Of a stretch of 56,198 bases of DNA, positions 1 through 8,167 are shown piece after piece. The first letter of the stretch is position 1. The number at the start of each line of letters is the position of its first letter. Position numbers and translations under genes: made by a program. A model generated the notes under the pieces. That model searched no databases and was not told where the DNA came from. It saw only the letters and a program-made list of their open reading frames with translations. Source of the DNA: Verrucomicrobiota bacterium (GTDB taxonomy: Bacteria; Verrucomicrobiota; Verrucomicrobiia; Verrucomicrobiales; DEV007); assembly GCA_020630975.1 (NCBI GenBank), contig JAHDID010000017.1, positions 1-56,198 on the forward strand, written 5' to 3'.

Positions 1-120
1 GCCTTTCCGACCGTTGCGGGTATTGTACCATTGAGAAAAGCGCTGTTTGACCTCTATCATGTAGAAAGCTGGATCGTGCATGCGTTTGGCATAGCGGGCT
101 AGCTCCTTTTCGAGAGGGAA
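1..120 (-). pseudogene. 5'-truncated IS200/RAYT-type transposase remnant
   Basis: On the minus strand one frame reads LEKELARYAKRMHDPAFY followed by MIEVKQRFSQWYNTRNGRKG and runs off the left edge. This matches the middle of REP-associated tyrosine (Y1, IS200-like) transposases, which carry a 'RMHDLxxFMKxLKQRFSxWYN' stretch before the 'GTLWxxRFKSVLVE' block. An in-frame TAA at 121-123 lies directly upstream and there is no start codon before the conserved part, so the N-terminal half containing the HUH motif is missing or in another frame. It is probably a decayed copy. Whether the C-terminal part is intact cannot be seen because it lies outside the window. Confidence 0.65.
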
Positions 121-197
121 TTAACGAAGACAAGCATTATAATCTGCCTGTCCCAAAAACTTCAGTCGCAAAACCTTAATAGGGATTTCAGGAGATC

Positions 198-632
198 TCA
201 AACCTCGGTCTCCTGCTGTGCGCTGCGGGGATGATGGTGGCGATAGTATTTGATGCATAGGGGTAAGATCCAACAGACATTGATGAGTGCAGCTAACACA
301 CCAAAGGGACCTCCTAGTAGGCAGAGCAATGGCATGCTGGCGATGTACCAGTAGTTCTTTTTGGAATAGTAGTCGTGCTCGACGATCGCACACCTGCACT
401 GCATAGCGCCATGCACGCAGAGATAGATCGCTAGTGGGATACCGATAAAAATCAGCAGGCCGAAAATGACCGAACCATACAGACTGAAACCGATAATCTG
501 CACCGCTGGTAAAGCTGCGAAGCCTAAAATCGACATGATACAGCCTTTCCTGACGCATTCTGCGCCTAGGACACTCTGGTCTGAGGGATTGTCAGCCGTC
601 AGATCTGCCTGTGGTGTAGCATAAGGGTCCAT
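198..632 (-). CDS. small polytopic membrane protein with NPYxxP-like N-terminus
   Basis: Encodes 144 aa. The start chosen is the ATG giving MDPYATPQADL, four codons inside a longer frame that begins with TTG. The 'xPYATP' opening is common in short membrane proteins of Planctomycetota and Verrucomicrobiota. Three to four hydrophobic segments follow (about residues 32-50, 53-72 and 95-125), then a basic HHH-containing tail. No catalytic motif is visible and the function is unknown. It is read toward the transposase remnant and is divergent from the protease gene at 746. An overlapping 145-codon frame on the same strand was rejected because this frame has the membrane-protein composition. Confidence 0.6.
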   Translation of the reverse strand: MDPYATPQADLTADNPSDQSVLGAECVRKGCIMSILGFAALPAVQIIGFSLYGSVIFGLLIFIGIPLAIYLCVHGAMQCRCAIVEHDYYSKKNYWYIASMPLLCLLGGPFGVLAALINVCWILPLCIKYYRHHHPRSAQQETEV

Positions 633-745
633 AGAGCTGTTCAAACTATCGCTTAGCGGTGGGTGTGCAACGGAAATGAGCCACGTCAGGCCCTGATGGT
701 GGGTTTGCTTTAGGCCTGCATTGCTGCCATGGTCGTAGGGTTGTG

Positions 746-3004
746 ATGAAACTGTCTCTGTCCATCTGCTTGATCGCTCTGCTCGTTATCGTCGTATCTG
801 CGGAGGACAAGAGCGCCAGCCCCTCTTATTTTCAGCCTGGGCAGATCGAACAGCTCACTCAACAGGTGAAACCAGCCGTCGTCACTGTGCGTCAGATCGG
901 TCGCGATGGCGATCGGCGGGGAGTGGGCTCGGGCTTCGTGATCGATGCCGAGAAGCGTCTGGTCGCTACCAATCTACATGTGATCGGCGAGGGGCGCCCT
1001 GTGGAGGTGGAGTTCACCGATGGCGAAGTCTACCGAGTGCAGTCGGTGCATTCTTGGGACGCTAAAATCGACATGGCAGTCCTGCAGATCGACTCTGGAG
1101 ACAGGCAGCTCCAAGCGCTGGAGATCGGGGACTCCAAACAGCTAAAACAGGGCCAATTGATCGTGGGCTTTGGTGCCCCGATGGGGCTTAAATTCAGTGT
1201 GGTATCTGGAGTGGTCTCGGCTATTCGCAAACTAGATGAGGATTTTCTCGATGAAGATGAGATGTTGAACATCCCGATGATTCAGTTGGCGATGCCGATC
1301 GAGCAGGGCAATAGTGGGGGGCCTGTGGTGAATCTGAATGGTGAGGTGATGGGGATCGTGGCGTTAAAACACCGTATCCAAGCGAACCTTGGCTTTGCTG
1401 TGCCGAGTGCTGAGCTGACTGCCATATTGGAGAAACCCAACACCGTAGCGATGTCTCGCTGGGTGACGATAGGTGCTCTCGATCCGCGCCAGTGGACGAT
1501 ACTCATGAATGGCGATTGGACTCAGCGAGGCGGGACGCTGATGGCTAGTAATCCTGGTTCCGGCTTCGGCGGGCGCACGCTGTGTCTATCGGAGCAAAAG
1601 ATCCCGAGCGACGGAGCCTACGAGATAGCTGTACGTGTGCGGCTGGATGATGAGTCGGGGGCAGCGGGGATCGCATTCGGTTCTGACGGGGCAGATAGAC
1701 ATTATGGATTTTACCCAAGTGGTGGGCAGCTGCGCTTGACTCGTTTCGATGGGCCCGATGTGTATAGCTGGAACATCCTCGAGCAATTGCCAGTAGATGC
1801 CTACTTACCCGGCGAGTGGAACCGGCTGCGGGTCCGTATAGACGGCGATCTGATCACAGGCTATGTCAATGGAGTGGAAGTGCTATCTCTCGACGACGGA
1901 GCCATCACCAATGGCGGCAAGGTTGGTTTGTGTAAGTTTCGGCAAACAAATGCGGAGTTTCGCGAGTTTCGCTTGGGTAGTGATTTGCAGGCGCCAATGC
2001 TGACCGATGAGATGCGCACCGCATTCGACACGGTAATAGATGGCTACTTAGCCGAGGGAGATTCGAGTCTATCTCTCGACTCGCTAGTCGAGACTGGCGA
2101 TGCCCAGGCGCTCGGCTATCTAGAAGAAAAGGCCGCAGCCTACGAAGAGATGGCCGAGAAAATGCGCCAACTCAAATCTCAACTGCACCAGCGACGTGTC
2201 GCCGACGAGCTTCAGGCGGCTATCGCCGGGGCAGGGGATGCGAGTGATATCGATTTGTTTGAGGTCGCGCTGCAGATCGCTCGTATCGACGATCCAAGTT
2301 TAGACCTGTCTCATTATCGTTCGGTGTTTGAGCGTCTGGTAGCCGATAGCAAAGACTACGTAGGCGATGTAAAGGGCAAGGCTGCGGTACGCAAACTGCG
2401 AGACTTCCTATTTAGAGAAAGTGGTTTCCATGGTAGTCGACAGGAGTATTACCACCACGCCAATAGCTACATTAATCACGTCTTAGATGATCGTGAGGGC
2501 TTACCCATCACGCTGAGCATTCTCTACATCGAGATTGCTAGGCGTCTCGATATATCTGGCATCTATGGCGTGGCTTTGCCTGGACAGTTTCTAGTAGGTT
2601 TTCGGCAGGATCCTAATCAGCCGCTTCTGCTGCTCGACGTATTTGACAGTGGCCAGGAGTTGACTCAGCTAGAGGCAGAGCGTCTTGCCGCGAGTTTTGG
2701 TTACTTCGCTGATGAATCCGTATTTGAACCATCTCCGCCTCTGGATATCGCTAAGCGTATGTTGCGCAATCTGATCGGTATCGAGCTTGATAAGTTGCAG
2801 AACCCGCCTGGAGCGCTCGGGTATCTTGATTTGATGTTGGCGATAGATCCTGAGTCTGCTCAGCAGCGGTTCCAGAGAGCCCTAGTGCTGGTGCAGACGA
2901 AACAGTTCGAAGCCGCCAAACGAGATCTCGATTGGCTACTGGATAGTCGGCCACCAGGGATAAATTACCAAAGATTGGAGATGTTCCGCAGCCGGCTACC
3001 TTAG
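746..3004 (+). CDS. secreted HtrA-like serine protease fused to LamG-like and SirB1-like domains
   Basis: About 752 aa. A GTG lies three bases before the ATG used here. A signal peptide (residues 1-19) is followed by a trypsin-like S1C protease domain with a full triad: His in TNLHVI (about residue 78), Asp in KIDMAVLQ (109) and Ser in QGNSGGPV (190). Residues 240-410 look like a DUF1080/LamG beta-sandwich (SDGADRHYGFY, VRIDGDLITGYVNGVEV). Residues 490-680 match the SirB1/transglutaminase-like family (YINHVLDDREGLPITLSILYIE in the family's typical order), and the end resembles a TPR pair. No PDZ domain was seen, unlike DegP. It probably acts in the periplasm on misfolded or cell-wall-associated proteins; the role of the SirB1 part is unknown. 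It converges with the gene at 3006-3626, with one base between stop codons. Confidence 0.85.
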   Translation: MKLSLSICLIALLVIVVSAEDKSASPSYFQPGQIEQLTQQVKPAVVTVRQIGRDGDRRGVGSGFVIDAEKRLVATNLHVIGEGRPVEVEFTDGEVYRVQSVHSWDAKIDMAVLQIDSGDRQLQALEIGDSKQLKQGQLIVGFGAPMGLKFSVVSGVVSAIRKLDEDFLDEDEMLNIPMIQLAMPIEQGNSGGPVVNLNGEVMGIVALKHRIQANLGFAVPSAELTAILEKPNTVAMSRWVTIGALDPRQWTILMNGDWTQRGGTLMASNPGSGFGGRTLCLSEQKIPSDGAYEIAVRVRLDDESGAAGIAFGSDGADRHYGFYPSGGQLRLTRFDGPDVYSWNILEQLPVDAYLPGEWNRLRVRIDGDLITGYVNGVEVLSLDDGAITNGGKVGLCKFRQTNAEFREFRLGSDLQAPMLTDEMRTAFDTVIDGYLAEGDSSLSLDSLVETGDAQALGYLEEKAAAYEEMAEKMRQLKSQLHQRRVADELQAAIAGAGDASDIDLFEVALQIARIDDPSLDLSHYRSVFERLVADSKDYVGDVKGKAAVRKLRDFLFRESGFHGSRQEYYHHANSYINHVLDDREGLPITLSILYIEIARRLDISGIYGVALPGQFLVGFRQDPNQPLLLLDVFDSGQELTQLEAERLAASFGYFADESVFEPSPPLDIAKRMLRNLIGIELDKLQNPPGALGYLDLMLAIDPESAQQRFQRALVLVQTKQFEAAKRDLDWLLDSRPPGINYQRLEMFRSRLP

Positions 3005-3005
3005 A

Positions 3006-3626
3006 CTATTCATCATCGTCGTCTTCCGACTCGTCATCCTCATCTTCCTCCAGTAGGTAGTGCATTTCTTCCTCGATTCGTTCTCCGGCAGATTCCTCAA
3101 TTTCTTTTAGCTCCGCTTTCAGACCTTCGAGATCATCGGTCATGAGTTTGATCTCCATGAGTATTGATTGCTTCTCGTGTTCGAGTTGTTCCTTCACCTT
3201 CGATTTTAGTTGGGCTTTGATTGCCGTGCTAGACTTATCATCATCGACCGATTCGAAGTACTGGTGAGTCAGTTGATCGATCTCGAGAGCCAGTCGGATA
3301 CCTTTGAGGAATAAATCTGCTACCTGCTGCCCGTCGTGATGGAGGAGTAGGTGGTATTCGTTAGCCTCTTCTTGGGCTCGCTCGAGCACTTCTTGGTAGC
3401 TTTCTTCGCCTTCTTCCTGGCGGACTTGCTCCATTAGTGTGATGGCGATGGGTAGCTTTCTCCGACAAAAGATCAACGTATCCTCTGCGCTTAGATCGGG
3501 TTCGTACTCGGCCTCTTCAGCATCTTCCCAGTCTTCATCGTCGTCTTCAGCCCAGCTAGGGAGGCCGATGAACAGAGGAAACAGGAGTGCAATTAGTAGG
3601 GGCAAGTAGGGTGGTATGACTTTCAT
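3006..3626 (-). CDS. exported acidic coiled-coil protein, unknown function
   Basis: 206 aa. A signal peptide ends at ...LPSWA|EDDDED (about residue 26). The mature protein is very acidic at both ends (EDDDEDWEDAEEAEYE and EEDEDDESEDDDDE) and has heptad-like helices at about residues 130-195 (KVKEQLEHEKQSILMEIKLM...). I do not recognise the family. It is the third gene of a tight minus-strand run after the sigma and anti-sigma genes (12-bp gap), so it is probably co-transcribed with them and may be a target or periplasmic partner of that system. Acidic ends of this kind could bind divalent cations or basic proteins, which is speculation. Confidence 0.7.
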   Translation of the reverse strand: MKVIPPYLPLLIALLFPLFIGLPSWAEDDDEDWEDAEEAEYEPDLSAEDTLIFCRRKLPIAITLMEQVRQEEGEESYQEVLERAQEEANEYHLLLHHDGQQVADLFLKGIRLALEIDQLTHQYFESVDDDKSSTAIKAQLKSKVKEQLEHEKQSILMEIKLMTDDLEGLKAELKEIEESAGERIEEEMHYLLEEDEDDESEDDDDE

Positions 3627-3638
3627 GGTTAAATTGAT

Positions 3639-4139
3639 TTAGGTTCTTCGCTTAGTCTTTTTGAACTGATTCCGACGATCGCGAGACTCACGTAGTGTGG
3701 AAAAACGGCGATCATCACTGGCGAACAGACGCTGCGAGAGAGCACGCTTTGTAGGCGTGGCCTCGGGCGCGTCGATCTCGACCACCGATGGCATCGAGGG
3801 AGTGCTCAGTTGCTCGGGATCGCTGCTAGACAGCCAGATACCGATAGCCACTGCGGCAGCTATGCCCGAGCCGACTAGTAATGCTGGCAATCGGGATGGG
3901 CGTTTGGGCCGCTGTCTAGCTAGGCGTCGCCGAGCCGTGAGATCCTCAGCTAGGATATCGTCTAGTACGGAGATGGGTGGTGTGGGTGTCGACTGCTCAG
4001 GAACACTTGCCCGCAGAGCCTCCAGCTCGGCTAAATACTGCTGGGCAGCCTCATCGTGCTCGATAGCTCGCTCGACTGCCCAGGCTTCTCCAGGGTCGAG
4101 TTCTCCGCTCCAGTATAGTAGTAATTTTTCTTCGTCCAT
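3639..4139 (-). CDS. probable anti-sigma factor, single-pass membrane protein
   Basis: 166 aa. The N-terminus (MDEEKLLLYWSGELDPGEAWAVERAIEHDEAAQQYLAEL) has the helical 'YLxGEL...xxxEahlxxc' shape of anti-sigma N-terminal domains, but no zinc-coordinating HxxxCxxC is present. One transmembrane helix lies at about residues 86-105 (LPALLVGSGIAAAVAIGIWL), followed by a short, basic, Arg-rich exported tail ending in KKTKRRT. It starts 4 bp after the stop of the ECF sigma gene, the usual layout for a cognate pair. It would hold the sigma factor at the membrane until an envelope signal arrives. Confidence 0.75.
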   Translation of the reverse strand: MDEEKLLLYWSGELDPGEAWAVERAIEHDEAAQQYLAELEALRASVPEQSTPTPPISVLDDILAEDLTARRRLARQRPKRPSRLPALLVGSGIAAAVAIGIWLSSSDPEQLSTPSMPSVVEIDAPEATPTKRALSQRLFASDDRRFSTLRESRDRRNQFKKTKRRT

Positions 4140-4143
4140 AGGG

Positions 4144-4686
4144 TTATCCAGTGGCTTGTAGTTGAGCTTTGAGGTGTTGTTTGGCGCGGCTCATTCGAGC
4201 CAATATCGTACCCAGTGGGCAGTCGGTGATCAGGGCGATTTCTTTGAATGATAGGTCGGCCTGGAAGCGCAGCATCACCACCTCGCGCTCGTGGTCGGAT
4301 AGAGAGGATATGGCCTCGTGCAGTTCTTGGTGGCGCTCCTGTTTCATCAGTTGGTGGTCGGGTGTGTCGTTCTCGCTGCAGATGCTATCTTGGGACTCGG
4401 TCGGGTCGAGGTAGACCACCTTCTTGCGGCGGCGAATTTGATCGAGAGCCACATTGTGCCCGATCCGGTAGAGCCAGCTTTTGAAATGGGACTCCTCTCG
4501 ATACCGAGGTAGGGCTTCCAGGGCCTTCCTCAAAGTATCTTGCAAAGCATCTTCGCTGTCTTGGTCGCTCTTGAGCATCTGCCAGAGATATCGGTATAAG
4601 TTCTTTTCATGCGGCGCGAGTAGCTCTCGAGCTGCATGGACATCGCCATCGTGGAGATATTGGTCTATGAGTGTCTTTTCGTTCAC
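4144..4686 (-). CDS. ECF-type RNA polymerase sigma factor
   Basis: 180 aa from a GTG start; no ATG is available upstream of the conserved region. Sigma-70 region 2 spans about residues 25-90 (LYRYLWQMLKSDQDSEDALQDTLRKALEAL, then HFKSWLYRIGHNVALDQIRRRKK). Region 4 spans about 120-172 (LSDHEREVVMLRFQADLSFKEIALITDCPLGTILARMSRAKQHL). There is no region 1 or 3, as expected for an ECF factor. It is followed by a probable anti-sigma gene and an acidic exported protein. The upstream region is shared with the divergent DUF1800 gene and contains a 9-bp inverted repeat, so autoregulation and control of the neighbouring operon are both plausible. Confidence 0.9.
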   Translation of the reverse strand: MNEKTLIDQYLHDGDVHAARELLAPHEKNLYRYLWQMLKSDQDSEDALQDTLRKALEALPRYREESHFKSWLYRIGHNVALDQIRRRKKVVYLDPTESQDSICSENDTPDHQLMKQERHQELHEAISSLSDHEREVVMLRFQADLSFKEIALITDCPLGTILARMSRAKQHLKAQLQATG

Positions 4687-4727
4687 AAGCGGTGGTAAGT
4701 CTGTGGCACTAACTGGCAGCTAGCGAG

Positions 4728-4789
4728 TTTATTGCAAGAAAATGCAAAAAAGAGCGAATTGATCAGTTTTTCGGATTTTATGCAATAAA
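4728..4789. promoter_or_regulatory. divergent intergenic region with 9-bp inverted repeat
   Basis: TTTATTGCA (4728-4736) and its exact reverse complement TGCAATAAA (4781-4789) flank 44 bases between the divergent sigma-factor and DUF1800 genes. A further TGCAA lies at 4743-4747. The spacing suits two operator half-sites joined by looping, or the arms of a leader. Which gene it serves cannot be told from sequence. Confidence 0.35.
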
Positions 4790-4825
4790 GCTGAGGGCAT
4801 GGCGTTGGTGCGGCCAATAACAATC

Positions 4826-6709
4826 ATGAACCGCTACACCGCCACTATCCTAGTCCTGACACTCCTTTCTTCCCTGCTCCATGCGGCCTCTCTGGAGATA
4901 CGCATCGTCAGCCTCGACTGGGTCGAGCTAAAGGTGACCACCACCGCTACCGCAGCCCAGACACAGGTCCAGCAGTCGACTGATCTGGAGACATGGACGC
5001 ACTTCGCCACCATCTCTGGTAGCAACGTCACACAAACCTATCAGATACCGACGACTCAAAACCGGATGTACTTCCGCGCCGAGGGAGGGCAGGCTCTGCC
5101 GACTCTCCCTGAGGCGTCTAGATTCCTGACTCAAGCCACCCTCGGGGCCAACTACGAGACCATCGAGCGAGTGGCTCAGATCGGGTACGACGCCTGGATC
5201 ACCGAGCAGATCGCTCTGCCACCCAGCCTGCATCTGCCGCGCAATCAGTCTCTCCAAGTCATCGAGCAAATCGGCGAAGAGCAGCTGATCTTGAGCCCGT
5301 TTATCACCTCGTGGTGGGATCGCGCGATGTATGCCCCAGATGTGCTACGCCAGCGTGTGGCGTTTGCGCTTAGCGAGATATTCGTCGTGTCTTTCAAAGG
5401 CTCCGACATCCTAGAAGATAACCAACCCGCACTGGCTAACTACTACGACATCCTGATGAACGGCTCTTTCGGGAACTTTCGTCAGATGCTCTACGAGGTA
5501 TCGACCAGTGCGGTGATGGGGCACTTCCTAAGCCACGCAGGCAATCGCCGATCCGATCCTACTACCAATCGATTTCCCGATGAGAACTACGCTAGGGAAG
5601 TGATGCAGCTATTCACCATTGGCCTCTATGAGCTGAATCAGGACGGCACTCGGAAGAAAGATCAAAGTGGCAACGATATACCTACCTACACCAATGCTCA
5701 GATCACTGAGTTCGCCAAGATCTTTACCGGTATGACCTACAATTCTGGGGCAGGCGAACCGATTCTCGACGAGCAGGAGTTCATCGAGGCTGTCGAGGAC
5801 AATCTGACCCTACCGATGGCTCGCTACGGCCCGATGCATGAGCCAGGCATCAAGACGCTACTCAATGGTGCGACTACCGACGGCGGAGCGACTCTGGCTG
5901 GTCTGGAGAAAGATCTGAATGCAGCGATCGATAACTTATTTCAACACCCCAATGTGGGTCCTTTCATTGGTCGTCTGTTGATTCAGCGGTTGGTCAAATC
6001 CAACCCCAGTCCTGCCTATATCAGTCGGGTGGCAGCAGTATTTGTCAACAATGGCCAAGGCGTACGCGGCGATATGAGCGCGGTGGTCAGAGCGATCCTC
6101 ATGGACGAGGAGGCCCGCAGTATGGTGGTAGCGATCAATGATCCGACCCATGGCATGCTGCGCGAGCCATTGGTCCGTTTCGCCCACATGGCGCGAGCCT
6201 TCGACATGACCACTACGGCAGGCAATTTTAAACAGTTCTTCCCATTTGCGGTCGAGTCTCTCGGTATGGCACCGCTGCAATCGCCGAGTGTGTTTAATTT
6301 CTTCCTACCCGATCACCAGCCTCTCGGACCGATCGCCCAGGCCGGTCTGGTAGCTCCAGAGTTTCAGATCACTAATGCGACCACCACTATCAGCACGATC
6401 AATATGTGGGGTAGCGAAACGATTGGCGGATTTGGTGTGGGTTTTGAGACCGACTCCGAAGTGCCAGGCCAGCCCGAGACTCGCGTCGATTTGACCGATG
6501 AGATCGCACTGGTGAATGCCAATAACATCAGCGGCCTAGTCGATCGCCTCGATATCTTGCTCACCCGAGGGACTTTATCGACGCAGGCACGGCAGATCAT
6601 CATGAACTCTCTGACCAGTGCGAGTGCTACAGATTTCGACGCCAACGATACCGTGCGCTATGCCCTGTACCTGTTCGCCAATACGGCTGAATTCAACGTG
6701 CTCAAATAA
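4826..6709 (+). CDS. DUF1800 family exported protein
   Basis: About 627 aa. The ATG at 4826 is preferred to the frame start at 4799 because it opens directly into a signal peptide (MNRYTATILVLTLLSSLLHA). Residues 30-85 form a short beta-rich domain. The DUF1800 body begins at about 95 with SRFLTQATLGANYETI and contains RQRVAFALSEIF, FPDENYAREVMQLFTIGLYELN and LMDEEARS, all typical of the family. DUF1800 and DUF1501 proteins are encoded side by side in many Verrucomicrobiota and Planctomycetota, where they are exported; their biochemical role is unknown. The next gene, 27 bp downstream, is the DUF1501 partner. Confidence 0.88.
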   Translation: MNRYTATILVLTLLSSLLHAASLEIRIVSLDWVELKVTTTATAAQTQVQQSTDLETWTHFATISGSNVTQTYQIPTTQNRMYFRAEGGQALPTLPEASRFLTQATLGANYETIERVAQIGYDAWITEQIALPPSLHLPRNQSLQVIEQIGEEQLILSPFITSWWDRAMYAPDVLRQRVAFALSEIFVVSFKGSDILEDNQPALANYYDILMNGSFGNFRQMLYEVSTSAVMGHFLSHAGNRRSDPTTNRFPDENYAREVMQLFTIGLYELNQDGTRKKDQSGNDIPTYTNAQITEFAKIFTGMTYNSGAGEPILDEQEFIEAVEDNLTLPMARYGPMHEPGIKTLLNGATTDGGATLAGLEKDLNAAIDNLFQHPNVGPFIGRLLIQRLVKSNPSPAYISRVAAVFVNNGQGVRGDMSAVVRAILMDEEARSMVVAINDPTHGMLREPLVRFAHMARAFDMTTTAGNFKQFFPFAVESLGMAPLQSPSVFNFFLPDHQPLGPIAQAGLVAPEFQITNATTTISTINMWGSETIGGFGVGFETDSEVPGQPETRVDLTDEIALVNANNISGLVDRLDILLTRGTLSTQARQIIMNSLTSASATDFDANDTVRYALYLFANTAEFNVLK

Positions 6710-6736
6710 ACCATCACTTCACCACAATCGATAACC

Positions 6737-8146
6737 ATGACGACTGCTACTGATAATCCACTTAGTTCCCGACGCCGATTCCTAGGCCAAGCTGCCTGTT
6801 CCGCGATCAGCGCCACTCCGGTCCTGTCGACGCTGCTCAATCTGAAGATGACTGGCAATGTCGCCGCGCAATCATCGGACCCCGATGATTACAAGGCTCT
6901 GGTGTGCCTATTTCTAGCAGGCGGAAATGACTCCTTCAATATGCTAGTGCCTAGCGGCACCTCAGAGTATGCCGACTACCGATCCGCTCGGTCCGATTTA
7001 GCACTGGCGCGCGAGACACTACTACCGCTGGCCGGCACCCATAATAACAAAACACTCGGTCTGCACCCCGGCATGACCGAGACCAAGTCCCTATACGATG
7101 CGGGGAATCTCGCTTTTGTGACCAATGTCGGCACACTAGTCGAGCCTACCAATCTCACCCAGTATCAAAACCAATCGGTGCGTCTGCCTGTGGGGCTTTT
7201 CTCCCACTCCGATCAGATCGCGCACTGGCAGACCAGTGTGCCGGACACTCGATCGGGGCTCGGCTGGGGTGGACGCATGGCAGATATCCTGCAAAGCGGC
7301 AATAGCAACCAGCGGATCTCGATGAATATCTCACTATCGGGCACCAATACCTTTCAATCCGGTAGCCAGACGGTGAGCTACGAGATATCGCCCTCTGGCA
7401 ATGGAGCTCAGGTACTGACACCCTATACCGACAATGACAATCCTACTGTATCGAATCTATCGACGACGGCGATCAATAGCCTGATGGATGTGAACTACCA
7501 AAACCTATTTCAGCAGACTTTCGCCCAGCGCAATAAAGATGCCATCGCTGCAGGGCAGGAGTTTTCCTTGGCTATCGCTGGTACCTCGCCACTGGCTGCG
7601 ACCTTTCAGGCCAATCAAGTGTCTCAATCCTTTCAGATGGTCGCCAAGACAATCGCCGCCAGACAGGCACTGGGTATGCGCAGACAGACCTTCTTCATCA
7701 TGTTTGGAGGCTGGGATCATCACGATGAAGTGCTCATTGCCCAGGGTGGGATGCTGCCGATCGTGAGCAAGGGGATCAGCGAATTCACTGCTGCTATGAC
7801 CGAGCTAGGTATCGGCGACAAGGTGACCACCTTCACCGCCTCTGACTTCGGTCGGACTCTCACCTCCAACGGCGAGGGTAGCGACCACGCTTGGGGTGGC
7901 AACCACATCGTAGCTGGAGGCGCGGTAAAAGGCGGAGCCGTCTATGGAGCCTATCCCGACCTGGGGCTGGGAAATAGTCTAGATACCGGCAGGGGTCGCT
8001 TGATCCCGACACTGTCGACCGACGAGTACTTCGCCGAATTGGCCCAGTGGTTTGGCGTGTCGAATGCCGATTTGACCACCGTATTCCCCAACTTGAGTCG
8101 GTTTTATAGCGTAGGCGCTCAGCGGCCAATTGGATTTATGGGTTAG
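6737..8146 (+). CDS. DUF1501 family protein with Tat signal
   Basis: 469 aa. The N-terminus has a twin-arginine motif (SSRRRFLGQAACSAISA, residues 10-26), so it is probably exported folded. DUF1501 features are FLAGGNDSFNMLVP (about 58-71), LGLHPGMTE, FATNVGTL-like VTNVGTLVEP, FGGWDHHDEV (about 323-332), ASDFGRTLTSNGEGSDHAWGGNHIVAGGAV and VYGAYPDL. The fold belongs to the alkaline phosphatase/sulfatase-like superfamily. It forms an operon-like pair with the upstream DUF1800 gene. No substrate can be deduced. Confidence 0.9.
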   Translation: MTTATDNPLSSRRRFLGQAACSAISATPVLSTLLNLKMTGNVAAQSSDPDDYKALVCLFLAGGNDSFNMLVPSGTSEYADYRSARSDLALARETLLPLAGTHNNKTLGLHPGMTETKSLYDAGNLAFVTNVGTLVEPTNLTQYQNQSVRLPVGLFSHSDQIAHWQTSVPDTRSGLGWGGRMADILQSGNSNQRISMNISLSGTNTFQSGSQTVSYEISPSGNGAQVLTPYTDNDNPTVSNLSTTAINSLMDVNYQNLFQQTFAQRNKDAIAAGQEFSLAIAGTSPLAATFQANQVSQSFQMVAKTIAARQALGMRRQTFFIMFGGWDHHDEVLIAQGGMLPIVSKGISEFTAAMTELGIGDKVTTFTASDFGRTLTSNGEGSDHAWGGNHIVAGGAVKGGAVYGAYPDLGLGNSLDTGRGRLIPTLSTDEYFAELAQWFGVSNADLTTVFPNLSRFYSVGAQRPIGFMG

Positions 8147-8167
8147 GTGTGGAACATTAGTGGCTCG

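Noticed and set aside
22-35. attgtaccattgag, similar to the 21-bp dispersed repeat
   Set aside because: It is coding sequence of the transposase remnant (codons for SQWYN on the minus strand) and lacks two bases of the repeat; best explained by chance.
121-558. 145-codon minus-strand frame overlapping the small membrane protein
   Set aside because: It has no recognisable domain or membrane pattern and overlaps a frame with clear transmembrane helices and an xPYATP start.
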